Below, one piece after another: positions 19,173 to 27,910 of a stretch of 61,762 nt of DNA; the stretch's first letter is position 1, and each line of letters begins with the position of its first letter. The stretch is from JASHSH01 sp036490215 (GTDB taxonomy: Bacteria; Pseudomonadota; Alphaproteobacteria; Rhodospirillales; Magnetospirillaceae): NCBI GenBank assembly GCA_036490215.1, contig DASXEH010000074.1:1-61762 (forward strand), written 5' to 3'. The notes beneath the pieces were generated by a model that did not search any database, was not told the origin of the DNA, and saw nothing but the letters and a program-made list of their open reading frames with translations. Both the position numbers and the translations under genes were made by a program.

Positions 19173-19617
19173 TTCTGACCTCCAATGTCAAAGTGCGATA
19201 CGTCCGCGAGTCCACGTCCGGATAGAGGGTAAATTCGAGCGAACAAGCTCCGATCTTGGAACTCATCCTGTAGCTGAGCTTCTTGGCCGGAGCATCGTCC
19301 ACTTCCGACACCGGCTCGCCGAATAAACCGCGTATTCGGCTTTCTTCCAAACCAACCGCGCCCACATCCGGACTTTCGGCGTCGCTCAACTTGTCTTTGT
19401 CCGCGGTGGAACGTTGTTTGTCTGACGGCGCAATCATCGCCGTTTGCTTTTTCGGGTTCTGCGGTTGCAGTTCCTCTTGTCCCTCCTGGCTGTACTCCGA
19501 GGACGGTCCAATTGCCGGGGACGATGAAGTTGCCGCCCCAGGTTTCCCGCTCTGGCATCCGGCCAAAGCGATCAGTCCGAGCACAGATATCGCGCGTATC
19601 ACATCGACGTTGGGCAT
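19087..19617 (-). CDS. small lipoprotein of unknown function upstream of the two-component system
   Basis: A 176-residue product starting MPNVDVIRAISVLG and carrying lipobox IALAGC with Cys21, a signal-peptidase-II site. A Ser/Gln/Lys-rich low-complexity stretch (about 25-80) leads to a compact C-terminal domain with SKIGACSLEFTLYPDVDSRTYRTL and a second Cys pair (SLEF-proximal Cys and RICVADL). I do not recognise the family. The 86-base overlap with the response regulator suggests coupled expression, so a role as envelope sensor input for the kinase is possible but unproven. A 23-codon longer start exists without better support. Confidence 0.7.
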   Translation of the reverse strand: MPNVDVIRAISVLGLIALAGCQSGKPGAATSSSPAIGPSSEYSQEGQEELQPQNPKKQTAMIAPSDKQRSTADKDKLSDAESPDVGAVGLEESRIRGLFGEPVSEVDDAPAKKLSYRMSSKIGACSLEFTLYPDVDSRTYRTLTLEVRNDDGTAKGQRICVADLKSRIEDRRQEAR

Positions 19618-19966
19618 TTTCGGGGATCCATTGTAATTGGCCCAACCGATGGATAGGCGGCAGCCACAGATTTGCCACAGCCACATCCCGCTCCTTCTTT
19701 TTGTTCTGCGTTCCCATTGGGATGGAAGGAAATGTCACGCAGAAGTTATGCCATGCCGTTTCAAAAAAGGTGTCAGATGGAGTGGTGAAAACGAGCGCTC
19801 CGCCTGATCACCCAACACAACAAGATAACAATGGGTTTGTGGCGGGATTGTGTGTGCGATGCGGTAATTCTCGGGAAGATTCGCAGCTCTAAGCACCGAG
19901 AATTACTGGGTTACCGCACTCATTTATGGCACCGCGACGGACTCGATGACCTCGGAGGCCGCACGC
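19618..19966. other. 349-base divergent intergenic region
   Basis: This gap separates the minus-strand lipoprotein/two-component unit from the plus-strand Pro-rich gene and must hold both promoters. It contains no convincing ORF. The clear structure in it is the inverted repeat at 19860-19918, described separately. I could not assign -35/-10 pairs confidently. Confidence 0.6.
19860..19918 (+). promoter_or_regulatory. long inverted repeat in leader of Pro-rich gene
   Basis: A perfect 11-bp repeat pairs GTAATTCTCGG (19864-19874) with 19896-19906 around a 21-base loop. The left arm extended to TGCGGTAA (19860-19867) can also pair with TTACCGCA (19911-19918), eight bases further on. The two right-hand partners compete for the left arm, so two RNA folds are possible. 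No T-run follows. It may be a protein-binding dyad or an RNA switch just ahead of the gene at 19967. Confidence 0.5.
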
Positions 19967-21253
19967 ATGTACACCATCACTCGTCGCACGCTGACCACAG
20001 TCACTCGGATGAGCGCGATCATTGGCACGACCTGCCTGACACCGCTCATGTTGAACATCGGCTCGGTCGAAGTGGCATGGGCCGATGGCTCGCAGCCCAT
20101 CGAGATCATTCAGAGCCCGGCGACCCAAACTCGCTCGCCGGCGAGCAGCGAACCTCAGACATCGGGACCCGGCGATGTCGAAGTGATCGAGAGCCCACAC
20201 GCCATCAAAGGCGCGAACGCACCACCGCAAATTGGGCCCGCGGCGAATCCCGCGCGATCGATCACGTCTTCCGATTTGCCGGCGCCAACATCTTTGGCAC
20301 CATCATCGCCGACCCCGCCGGCTCAGAGCAGTACGTCTTCCCAAGATGCGTCTCCGAAGATGGTCTGGACGCCAGGTCTGCCCGGCGTCGCGACGCCTGA
20401 TCAGTCACAGTCACATTCCCAACCGCATGAGCATGCGGCAGCGCCTCACAAGGCTGCAGTGACCACCACCCAGCGAAACGTGTCTGAGCCGCCACTGCGC
20501 CCGCTACCGACTCTGCAGCAGCTCGAGCCGAAGCGCGACTACTACGTCGCGCCGGATGTCCAGAGTTCGGACGCTCAAAGTTCCACCACACAGAACAAAC
20601 CAATAGCGACGCATACACCGGCGGCACCAGTACCTCCTGTGCAAGCGCCGCAAACCCCGCAACCGGCGCAGGCGGCTCAACCGCCCCAGCCACCGGCAGC
20701 AGCTCAGGCCCAAGCCCAGGTCGCCCATCCCGCTCCCGCACCCTCGGTGACTCCACCTGTTACTGCCACTCCGCCTGCGCCGCAGAAGACAGCCAATACC
20801 CCGGTGGTGGTGCCGCCGATAACCGCCAATACCGCACCGCCTGCGGCGACGGCGCCGGCCGCCAATACGCAGCCTGACGTAACGCCTCAAGTAGTTGCGC
20901 CGGAACCACCTCCCGCACAGACTCAGTCGCCAGCCCAAAGCCCCGCTGATGATGCAACGTCTGCTGGCACCACGCCTCAGCCGATGGCTTCGGCGCCGCC
21001 CGCCCCAACACCCTCGGCACAGCCAGCGGCTCAAGCGCCTCAAGCCAGCGACGATAACGGCCCCAGCGTGATGCAGGTCATCAAGTCCGCGCTGCCGGAT
21101 TGGGTCTCTAGGATTCCAGCCGATATGGCGCTGATGGGCGTCTTTTTGGCCTGCATTGTCTTCGGTCTAGTGGTCGCCGGATTGCGCCGGTCGCGCGATT
21201 CCTATGACTGGAGGCTGGCCCAGCAGACACACCTTGATCACTCGCGCAAATAG
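19967..21253 (+). CDS. Pro/Ala-rich exported protein with C-terminal membrane anchor, unknown function
   Basis: A 428-residue protein. ATG 19967 has a GGAGG site eight bases upstream and is preferred over ATG 19946. A signal peptide ends at AWA (about residue 39). Some 330 residues of Pro/Ala/Gln/Thr-rich sequence follow, with runs like PQTPQPAQAAQPPQPP, and contain almost no hydrophobic core. After a short amphipathic segment (VMQVIKSALPDWVSRIP), a membrane helix (about 387-406, MALMGVFLACIVFGLVVAGL) leads to a basic cytoplasmic tail. The shape suggests a periplasm-spanning tether with its C-terminus in the cytoplasm. I recognise no family. It is divergent from the ChvI/ChvG unit and precedes a glycosyltransferase. 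Confidence 0.75.
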   Translation: MYTITRRTLTTVTRMSAIIGTTCLTPLMLNIGSVEVAWADGSQPIEIIQSPATQTRSPASSEPQTSGPGDVEVIESPHAIKGANAPPQIGPAANPARSITSSDLPAPTSLAPSSPTPPAQSSTSSQDASPKMVWTPGLPGVATPDQSQSHSQPHEHAAAPHKAAVTTTQRNVSEPPLRPLPTLQQLEPKRDYYVAPDVQSSDAQSSTTQNKPIATHTPAAPVPPVQAPQTPQPAQAAQPPQPPAAAQAQAQVAHPAPAPSVTPPVTATPPAPQKTANTPVVVPPITANTAPPAATAPAANTQPDVTPQVVAPEPPPAQTQSPAQSPADDATSAGTTPQPMASAPPAPTPSAQPAAQAPQASDDNGPSVMQVIKSALPDWVSRIPADMALMGVFLACIVFGLVVAGLRRSRDSYDWRLAQQTHLDHSRK

Positions 21254-21309
21254 AGGTGCTCTGGCCTGATTTGCCGCCTTAGGGAGCGAAACCAAGTTAG
21301 GCGGCACAG

Positions 21310-22626
21310 GTGCGGGTTCTGCATCTCAGCACGTTCGATATCGACAGCGGCGCGGCGCGTGGTGCGTATTGGTTACATACAGCACTACGCGCACGCGCTA
21401 TTGACTCGACTGTTTTGGTCGGGCGCAAGTCGGGTCAGGATCCGACGGTTCATGCTCTAAAAGGGCCCGGCGCGCGTTTCCTCGCCAAGCTGCGCATGCG
21501 CTTCGATCAATTGCCGTTGCGCTCACTTAACAAGACCGACGAAGCGTTTTGGTCGGTCGGCTGGCTTCCAAGCGGCGTTCATCGGCAGATCAACGCATTG
21601 AAGCCCGACCTGGTCCATCTCCATTGGATCGGTAATGGCTTCATGGCGATTGATGAGCTCAAACAAATTAATAGCCCGATCGTCTGGACACTGCGTGACA
21701 TGTGGGCGTTCACCGGCGGCTGCCATTATACCAATGGGTGCGATCATTATCGCGGCATGTGCGGCGCCTGCCCGCAATTGCGCTCGACCGACCAAGACGA
21801 TTTCAGCCGGACGATCTGGACGCGAAAAGAAGAACATTGGCGCGATCTCAACCTCTGGATCGTGCCCTTGAGTGAATGGCTGGGCGATTGCGTGAGGGAA
21901 AGTTCCCTGCTGCGCTCATTCCCGATCGAAGTCATCGCCAATGGCGTCGATACTACGCGGTTTCGTCCGCCGATCCATTCGCGCTGGCGTGCTGACCGCA
22001 ATCTGGCGCCCGACGCCCGCCTGATCGCCTTCGGCGCCATGAAGGCAACCTCTGATCCGCGCAAGGGCTTTGCCCAATTGCAGGATGCTCTTCGTCATCT
22101 GTCTGGCACGCCATACGCCGAGAAAACGGTTCTTGTCGTCTTTGGCGGCACGCGGCCGAGCGATATGCCCGATCTGGGAATCGAAGTTCACTTCGCCGGC
22201 CACATCAATGACGACGCGGCTTTGGCCGAACTTTATTCGGCAGCCGATGTCGCCGTTATCCCATCGCTGGAAGAAGCCTTCGGCAAAACAGTCATCGAAG
22301 CGATGGCCTGCGGCACCCCCGTCGTCGCCTTCGACTACGGAGGACCGCGCGACATCATCGATCATTGCGTGGACGGCTATCTGGCGGCCCCCTTCAGCCC
22401 TGCCGATCTTGCAGCCGGAATCATTTGGTGCTTCGACGAAACGGCACGCAATCCATTGGCAATGACGCGCCGGACGCGAGAGAAGATCGTTGCGAAGTTC
22501 GATATCGACCGTATCGCCGATCGTTACGTGGCGTTCTACGAGCGCGTTCTGCAGGAGAGCAGAAAGCAGGTTACGATGACGCCCCAGCGTCGCCTGGCAC
22601 TTCGGTCGATTCGGACGGCGTCGTAG
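21310..22626 (+). CDS. WcaC-like glycosyltransferase family 4 protein
   Basis: A 438-residue GT-B enzyme starting from GTG at 21310. The N-terminal domain has VLHLSTFDIDSGAARGAY, then DLVHLHWIGNGF and IVWTLRDMWAFTGGCHYTNGC, a Cys-containing segment typical of the WcaC/colanic-acid branch. The donor domain has AFGAMKATSDPRKGF and VAVIPSLEEAFGKTVIEAMA, the conserved E-x7-E motif. It probably elongates the lipid-linked repeat unit. It is one of two plus-strand genes in an otherwise minus-strand locus. Its 3' end overlaps the convergent glycosyltransferase gene by 56 bases. Confidence 0.87.
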   Translation: MRVLHLSTFDIDSGAARGAYWLHTALRARAIDSTVLVGRKSGQDPTVHALKGPGARFLAKLRMRFDQLPLRSLNKTDEAFWSVGWLPSGVHRQINALKPDLVHLHWIGNGFMAIDELKQINSPIVWTLRDMWAFTGGCHYTNGCDHYRGMCGACPQLRSTDQDDFSRTIWTRKEEHWRDLNLWIVPLSEWLGDCVRESSLLRSFPIEVIANGVDTTRFRPPIHSRWRADRNLAPDARLIAFGAMKATSDPRKGFAQLQDALRHLSGTPYAEKTVLVVFGGTRPSDMPDLGIEVHFAGHINDDAALAELYSAADVAVIPSLEEAFGKTVIEAMACGTPVVAFDYGGPRDIIDHCVDGYLAAPFSPADLAAGIIWCFDETARNPLAMTRRTREKIVAKFDIDRIADRYVAFYERVLQESRKQVTMTPQRRLALRSIRTAS

Positions 22627-23980
22627 TCTCGAGGATGGACTGGTAGCGCTCGACCAACACGCGGTTGAGCTCCCCGACATTGTAGTCCCGCATAACTTTG
22701 TCGTGCGCAGCGATGCTCAATCGCTTGCCCATCGCAGAATCCACCCAAAGCGATTCCATCGCTCGACCGAGACCGTCCACATCGTGTTCGGCGACAAGAA
22801 GTCCCGATACATCATGCTCGACCAATTCGGGGATGCCGCTATGCAGGGTCGAGACGACCGGCAAGCCGGAAGCCATGGCTTCCATGATCGTTACGGGAAT
22901 CCCCTCCTGGTCACCCTTCGCGTCGGTGACGCTTGGCGCCAGGAGCACATCGTGCTGCCGCAGAAGCTGAGCGACTTCGTCCTGGGTCTGCCAACCGCAG
23001 AAATCGACGTGGTGGCCGATCTTTAGCTCGTTCGCCAGATTAGCCAGCTGCCCTGCCAACGGGCCATTCCCGGCGATCGTGTAGACGGCAGGGATGCGCC
23101 GCGCGATCAGGTTGGCAACTGCCCGCAACCCGTCCTCGACTCCTTTCTTTTCGACCAGACGGCCGATCGTCAGAATGCGCAAGGGCTGGGTCGCTTTGCG
23201 GGATCGTAACTCGAACGTAAAGCGAGTCGGATCGATTCCCATATGATGTACATTGATTCGCGATGGATCGCAGCCATGGGCGATCAGCCGCTGCCGCCAG
23301 CGATTGGAAATCGGCAGAGCGAGGTCGAGATGCCGGAAAAGCTCGCGATATAGATTAGGATCTTCGTCCAAACAGGCACTAACATCGACACCGTGGAAGG
23401 TCACGACCAACTTGCCCTTGATCGCGCCGATTTCACGAAAATAGGCAACGATGCGGCCGACCAAGCCAAAATGGCAGTGGATGATATCGAACGGCTCTTC
23501 CTCGAAGAGCGCCGCGCACCAATAGAACATGTTGAGCGATAGCGCGTCGCGGCCGTAGACCGAGGCGTCCAGCGCTTTCATCAACTTGGCAAAATGGCGC
23601 CGTCCGTCACCAACCAATATACCGGGCGCTCGCAGCAGCCTTTTGCTGCGCGCCTTGGGCATTGGGCGATAGCGGGTACGGTCGCGCAGGTTGTAACGCG
23701 CGACGTCCGCATGAACAGCCGACTCGTTGCGTGGTCCGTTCGAGAAGATCGTCACATCATGACCGAGATCGAGAAGCCCGGTGATCTGATTGAGGATGAA
23801 GGTCTCACTGAGCGCGGGAAATTCGTTAACGAACATTGCGATGCGCAATGGGCGCTGACGACCTTCCGTCTCCAAGGGCATTTCAGCATTCGATGCATGC
23901 TTACGCGCGTTACCAAGCTCACCCCAAAGGTCGGTATCCAAGCCATGCGATGCCGAGCCGTAGGACGTATGGTCACGCAT
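22571..23980 (-). CDS. WcaL/AmsK-like glycosyltransferase family 4 protein
   Basis: A 469-residue GT-B enzyme. After about 40 less-conserved residues it has RIAMFVNEFPALSETFILNQ, the WcaL/AmsK N-terminal motif, then DIIHCHFG and VVTFHGVDVS. The donor domain has LRILTIGRLVEKKG and a QEGIPVTIMEAMASGLPVVS acidic loop. Such enzymes add galactose or glucuronic acid in colanic-acid or amylovoran-type polymers. The ATG overlaps the flippase stop by eight bases. A later ATG (residue 34) is a possible alternative start since the conserved domain begins only around residue 45. Confidence 0.87.
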   Translation of the reverse strand: MRDHTSYGSASHGLDTDLWGELGNARKHASNAEMPLETEGRQRPLRIAMFVNEFPALSETFILNQITGLLDLGHDVTIFSNGPRNESAVHADVARYNLRDRTRYRPMPKARSKRLLRAPGILVGDGRRHFAKLMKALDASVYGRDALSLNMFYWCAALFEEEPFDIIHCHFGLVGRIVAYFREIGAIKGKLVVTFHGVDVSACLDEDPNLYRELFRHLDLALPISNRWRQRLIAHGCDPSRINVHHMGIDPTRFTFELRSRKATQPLRILTIGRLVEKKGVEDGLRAVANLIARRIPAVYTIAGNGPLAGQLANLANELKIGHHVDFCGWQTQDEVAQLLRQHDVLLAPSVTDAKGDQEGIPVTIMEAMASGLPVVSTLHSGIPELVEHDVSGLLVAEHDVDGLGRAMESLWVDSAMGKRLSIAAHDKVMRDYNVGELNRVLVERYQSILETTTPSESTEVPGDAGASS

Positions 23981-25490
23981 CGACGCGCCTCCGTCCGAGT
24001 GCGTCCTTGACCTTGATCATCTCCCGTAAGGCATGACGGCTCTGCGGGACGCAGACGAAGCACAAGCCAGAAACGAGGGCCATGCTTAAACCCGACAAAC
24101 CGAGTGATCGCGGCAATGTGAGTGCGTCAAAACCGTCCCAGCGGCGCAAAGCGACCAGCACAACGACGATCAGGCCAGCGGCCAGGCTCGATGGGCCGAG
24201 GCTTTTCACCATGTCCCAGGCCGAGACCGGGCCGCGCCGCCCAACCATCCAGAACAGCACCGGCAAGCGGATGACCAGCCCGCCGACCGCAAATGAGGCC
24301 GCCACACCCGTCGCGCCGAAAGGCATGCCGGCCACGATGGTCACGGCGCTCAGAGCCGAGCCGATCATGCCCCACCAGAACATCTCGCGCGTGCGGTCCT
24401 GGGTCATGAACAGCCAGCCGGCCGTATAGGCGATCGGTTGGTAGAGAGCCGCCACCCCCAGCCAGGCGACGATCGGCGCCGCAGCCAACCATTGCGCGCC
24501 GAACAGGGCGCGGACGATCTGATCGGGAATCGCAATCAGTAACGCCGCGCATGGCATCACCACCATATTGAGCTTTTCGATCATGCTGAGATAGGCACGG
24601 CGATAGGCCTCGGGCTGCTTCGCCAGCCGGCTCAGCATCGGCATCGCTACCGTAAACAGCGGCGCATTCAGATTGTTGATCGGCACCAACAGGATCTTGT
24701 AGGCGCGTTCGTAGAGACCCAGCGGCACCGCACCCCACCACCACCCAATCAGAATCTGGTCGAGGCTGCGCACCAAAGTCGAAACAAGATTCGATCCGGT
24801 GATATGCCCCCCATAGAGCAGAAGCTCGCGCACCGCGCTGAGCTTCATCGGTGGTCCAGGCCGCCAGCCGCAGAAGATCCAGCCGCCAGCCGCCAGCCAT
24901 CCGGCCCAAACGATTCGCTGTAGCACAAGCGCCCAATAGTCGGCGCCCATCAAGGCCGCGACGATGGCCGCTGTAAGTCCGGCGATCTCAGCCGTCATCT
25001 GAATACCGGCTAAGGCCGAAAAGCGCATTTGACGCCGTAGCAGCGCCAGATGCTGAGTCGAAAGTCCGCTGAGCACGAAGCCCAGACCAAGCCACAGCGT
25101 GATCCCGATCAGGCGCGGCTGGTGATAGAACCACGCCAATAACGGGGCTAATAGGACCATGAGCAATGCCGCGACCACCCCCAGCCCGACATTCACCCAG
25201 AACAAGGTGCTGACTTCGGGATGGGTGATCTCTTCGCGCTGAACCGTAGCCGCCGACAGCCCGAGATCCTTGAACATCTCGAGCACCGTGACGATCACGG
25301 CGGCCATGGCGATCAAGCCGAACGATTCGGGATGGAGTAAGCGCGCGAGCAGGGCCATAGCGCCGGTTTGTGCGACGACTTTGAGCACCTGACCGCCGAC
25401 CGTGACCAGACCTCCCCTGACCGAACGGCCGGTGAGATCACGAGTCAGAGTTGCCGTTTGGAAGTGAATCGATGAATCTGAACCGGGCAT
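23973..25490 (-). CDS. Wzx/WzxC-type polysaccharide flippase
   Basis: A 505-residue membrane protein with about 12-14 hydrophobic helices. It opens with RGGLVTVGGQVLKVVAQTGAMALLAR and LLHPESFGLIAMA, the start of MOP-superfamily PST/WzxC flippases. Further motifs are QREEITHPEVSTLFWVN and GLYERAYKILLVPINNL. It flips undecaprenyl-linked repeat units to the periplasm, where the polymerase acts. It is the first gene of a two-gene unit with the WcaL-like transferase. A 119-base gap separates it from the MarR gene upstream, and no clear ribosome-binding site is visible before its ATG. Confidence 0.9.
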   Translation of the reverse strand: MPGSDSSIHFQTATLTRDLTGRSVRGGLVTVGGQVLKVVAQTGAMALLARLLHPESFGLIAMAAVIVTVLEMFKDLGLSAATVQREEITHPEVSTLFWVNVGLGVVAALLMVLLAPLLAWFYHQPRLIGITLWLGLGFVLSGLSTQHLALLRRQMRFSALAGIQMTAEIAGLTAAIVAALMGADYWALVLQRIVWAGWLAAGGWIFCGWRPGPPMKLSAVRELLLYGGHITGSNLVSTLVRSLDQILIGWWWGAVPLGLYERAYKILLVPINNLNAPLFTVAMPMLSRLAKQPEAYRRAYLSMIEKLNMVVMPCAALLIAIPDQIVRALFGAQWLAAAPIVAWLGVAALYQPIAYTAGWLFMTQDRTREMFWWGMIGSALSAVTIVAGMPFGATGVAASFAVGGLVIRLPVLFWMVGRRGPVSAWDMVKSLGPSSLAAGLIVVVLVALRRWDGFDALTLPRSLGLSGLSMALVSGLCFVCVPQSRHALREMIKVKDALGRRRVDA

Positions 25491-25609
25491 ACCAAACGCG
25501 CGACGGACTGCAATGTCGCATCACAACGGAAGCATGCATGGTCAGACGAGTGACCAAGTTGTGGTTAGGCCGCTCTCCGGCAAACCCCTAAAATCAAAAA
25601 GACTTCCGG

Positions 25610-26194
25610 CTATGTGCGGCCGCGCGATGCGGCATTTTTGGGGCTATTCCGAGGCCGTGCGCGACCGCGGGATTCGGCGTCGTCGGCTTCTTGTTCCGCC
25701 ATGTGCACGGCAACCGAACCCTTCACTCGCGCAAGCCCATCCATAAGGGCCGTTCGAGTGGGTTTGTCGATCTCACAAAACATCTCTTTGAGCCAGGCAT
25801 CGTGTGCTTGAGCCATCTTGCGGAATGCGGCTTTACCACGGGGTGTCAGGCGCACAACCGCAGCACGGCGATCGGCATCCGTCGTGCGCCGCACCAACCC
25901 CTCCGCCACCAGCCGGCCGACCAGACCGGTGATGTTCCCGTTCGTCACCATCAGCCGCCGCGACAGTTCGCCAAGGCGCAGCCCCTCGGTTTCGCGATCG
26001 AGCTGCGCTAACAAATCGAAGCGCGGCAGCGTGACGTTGAATTCGACGCGCAGCCGGGCTCGAATTTCATTCGATACGCGATTCGTACAAGACAACATCC
26101 GCAACCACAGGCGCAGCTCGGATTCAGCATCTACCGACGGATCGCGAATGATCGCTTCCAGATCGAGCAACTTCATTTCGGTATCATCGGTCAC
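25610..26194 (-). CDS. MarR-family transcriptional regulator
   Basis: A 194-residue regulator. GTG 26194 forms a GTGA overlap with the upstream ATPase stop and has GAGGAGG seven bases ahead, so the longer ORF is rejected. The winged helix includes RFDLLAQLDRE, LGELSRRLMVTNGNITGLVGRL and DRRAAVVRLTPRGKAAF, the DxR wing motif of MarR. A basic tail (RGRARPRNSPKNAASRGR) follows. It is last in the ABC-importer operon and closely resembles the MarR at 43769. The palindrome at 31600 in front of this operon is the obvious candidate target, implying autoregulated repression relieved by an aromatic or CoA ligand. Confidence 0.92.
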   Translation of the reverse strand: MTDDTEMKLLDLEAIIRDPSVDAESELRLWLRMLSCTNRVSNEIRARLRVEFNVTLPRFDLLAQLDRETEGLRLGELSRRLMVTNGNITGLVGRLVAEGLVRRTTDADRRAAVVRLTPRGKAAFRKMAQAHDAWLKEMFCEIDKPTRTALMDGLARVKGSVAVHMAEQEADDAESRGRARPRNSPKNAASRGRT

Positions 26195-27036
26195 GCCAGA
26201 ACCTCCTCGGACGCGCCGCCACGTCTCAGCCAATTCGGGTCGCGGACGGGAAGTGGGATCGCATCGATCAGGGCGCGCGTATAAGCCGTCTTCGGCGCGG
26301 CGAAAAGCGCACTGCACTCGCCCTCTTCCTCCACGATCCCTTCGCGCATCACATAGACGCGGCGGCAGATCGAGCGGATCACGGACAAGTCGTGGCTGAT
26401 AAAGGCCAGAGCCAGCCCCATCTCTCGCCCCAGATCCTGGAGCAAGCGCAGAACTTGCGCCTGGGTCGAGACGTCGAGCCCGGACACAATTTCATCGGCA
26501 ACAACGAAGTCCGGCTTGAGAATTACAGCACGAGCGATACCGACACGCTGGCGTTGGCCGCCCGACAGCTCGTGCGGATAGCGATCCATCAGCGCTTTGG
26601 GCAATCCGACGCGCGCCATGACGTCGGCGACGAGGACCGACGCCTCACCTGAGTTCGCCACCATGCCATGCAACAGCGCCGGCCCGGCGAGAATCCGGCC
26701 GATCGTATGGCGCGGATTGAGCGACGACATCGGATCTTGGAAGATCATCTGCATCCGCCGCCGCAGCGGCCGCAACTCGATCTCGCTCTGCCCGGTTACG
26801 ATATGGCCGTCGAACCGCACCACACCGCTCAGCGGTGTCACCAAACCGAGCAACGTGCGGCCGAGCGTGCTCTTACCCGAGCCCGACTCGCCGACGATAC
26901 CCACCGTCTCGCCGCGATCGATGACGATATCGACGCCCTTGAGAACCGGCGCCGGCTCAGCCGATGGCGCAAACAGACCGCGTTGCCGCCGATAGGCGAC
27001 GCGGAGGCTCTGCCCGGCAACCAGCGGCTCAGCCAT
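26191..27036 (-). CDS. oligopeptide-type ABC importer ATPase (DppF/OppF-like)
   Basis: A 281-residue ATPase. ATG 27036 gives MAEPLVAGQSLRV, with an eight-base overlap onto the preceding ATPase gene, and is better than the 16-codon longer ORF. Walker A is GESGSGKST, the Q-loop is MQMIFQDPMSSLNPR, the signature is LSGGQRQRVGIARA and Walker B is FVVADEIVSGLD. The VSGLD variant, in place of DEPTSALD, keeps an acidic catalytic residue one position later and is common in this subfamily. The family-specific C-terminal extension ends near YTRALIDAIPLPVRDP. It pairs with the next ATPase to power import. Confidence 0.93.
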   Translation of the reverse strand: MAEPLVAGQSLRVAYRRQRGLFAPSAEPAPVLKGVDIVIDRGETVGIVGESGSGKSTLGRTLLGLVTPLSGVVRFDGHIVTGQSEIELRPLRRRMQMIFQDPMSSLNPRHTIGRILAGPALLHGMVANSGEASVLVADVMARVGLPKALMDRYPHELSGGQRQRVGIARAVILKPDFVVADEIVSGLDVSTQAQVLRLLQDLGREMGLALAFISHDLSVIRSICRRVYVMREGIVEEEGECSALFAAPKTAYTRALIDAIPLPVRDPNWLRRGGASEEVLA

Positions 27037-27910
27037 GGCGTGGCTCCGCTTGGTCGGCGGCAGCGATCTCGGCGCGCAAGGCATCGATGATCGCGCCCGG
27101 AATCGGCTCGAGACCCATCTCGGGCTGGTCGTAGCGTGGATTCGCGGCGATCAGGGCCGTGGTGTAGGGATGGCCGGGCGAAGACAGAAGACGATCGGTC
27201 GGCCCCTGCTCCATCACCTTGCCCATATAGAGCACGGTGGTCGTGTCGCAGATCTGCGCCACCACACCGAGATCGTGGGTTACAAAAATCACCGCCGTCT
27301 TGTGGCGCTCTTGCATGCCGCGGATCAGTCGCAGAATTTGCTTTTGCACGGTCACATCGAGCGCTGTCGTCGGCTCGTCGGCCACCACCAGTTTGGGGTC
27401 GAGTGCGAACGCCGCGGCGATCAGCACACGCTGCCGCATGCCGCCCGAAAGTTCGTGCGGATAGCAACGCATCACCCGCTTCGGATCGCGGATATGGACC
27501 TCGTCGAGCAGCGCCAGCGCTTTGGCCTCGGCATCGTGCCAGGAGAGACCGCGCTGAAGCCGCAGCCCGTCAGTCAGTTGCGCATCGATTCGCCGGCCAG
27601 GATTGAGCGCAGTCAGAGGGTCCTGGGGGATCAGAGCAATCTCGGTGCCCAGCAATGCCCGCAACTGCGCCGATGGTAAGCGGAGCAAATCCCGCCCCTC
27701 GAATTCGACATGGCCGGATGCCATCTTCATTGCGCGCGGCAGAATGCCGAGTACAACCTTGATGATGGTCGATTTGCCAGCGCCGCTTTCGCCCACCAGC
27801 CCGTGAACTTCGCCCGGCGACAGATCGAACGAAACGTCGCGCAGAACCTTGTGCGCGCGTCGGCCGGTGGTCACGGTGAGGTTCTGCACCCTGAGAATAT
27901 AAGGGTTCAT
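27029..27910 (-). CDS. oligopeptide-type ABC importer ATPase (DppD/OppD-like)
   Basis: A 293-residue ATPase with Walker A GESGAGKST, Q-loop IALIPQDPLTALNPGRRID, signature LSGGMRQRVLIAAAFA, Walker B LVVADEPTTALD and the switch His in FVTHDLGVV. The C-terminal region HPYTTALIAANPRYDQ is the DppD/OppD extension that in relatives holds an iron-sulfur or regulatory element. Here no Cys cluster is seen. It overlaps the upstream permease gene by four bases and the downstream ATPase by eight. Confidence 0.94.
   Translation of the reverse strand: MNPYILRVQNLTVTTGRRAHKVLRDVSFDLSPGEVHGLVGESGAGKSTIIKVVLGILPRAMKMASGHVEFEGRDLLRLPSAQLRALLGTEIALIPQDPLTALNPGRRIDAQLTDGLRLQRGLSWHDAEAKALALLDEVHIRDPKRVMRCYPHELSGGMRQRVLIAAAFALDPKLVVADEPTTALDVTVQKQILRLIRGMQERHKTAVIFVTHDLGVVAQICDTTTVLYMGKVMEQGPTDRLLSSPGHPYTTALIAANPRYDQPEMGLEPIPGAIIDALRAEIAAADQAEPRHG

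Noticed and set aside
19169..19738. 189-residue minus-strand ORF overlapping the lipoprotein gene
   Set aside because: Alternate frame of the lipoprotein gene; lacks signal peptide and the lipobox, which support the other frame.
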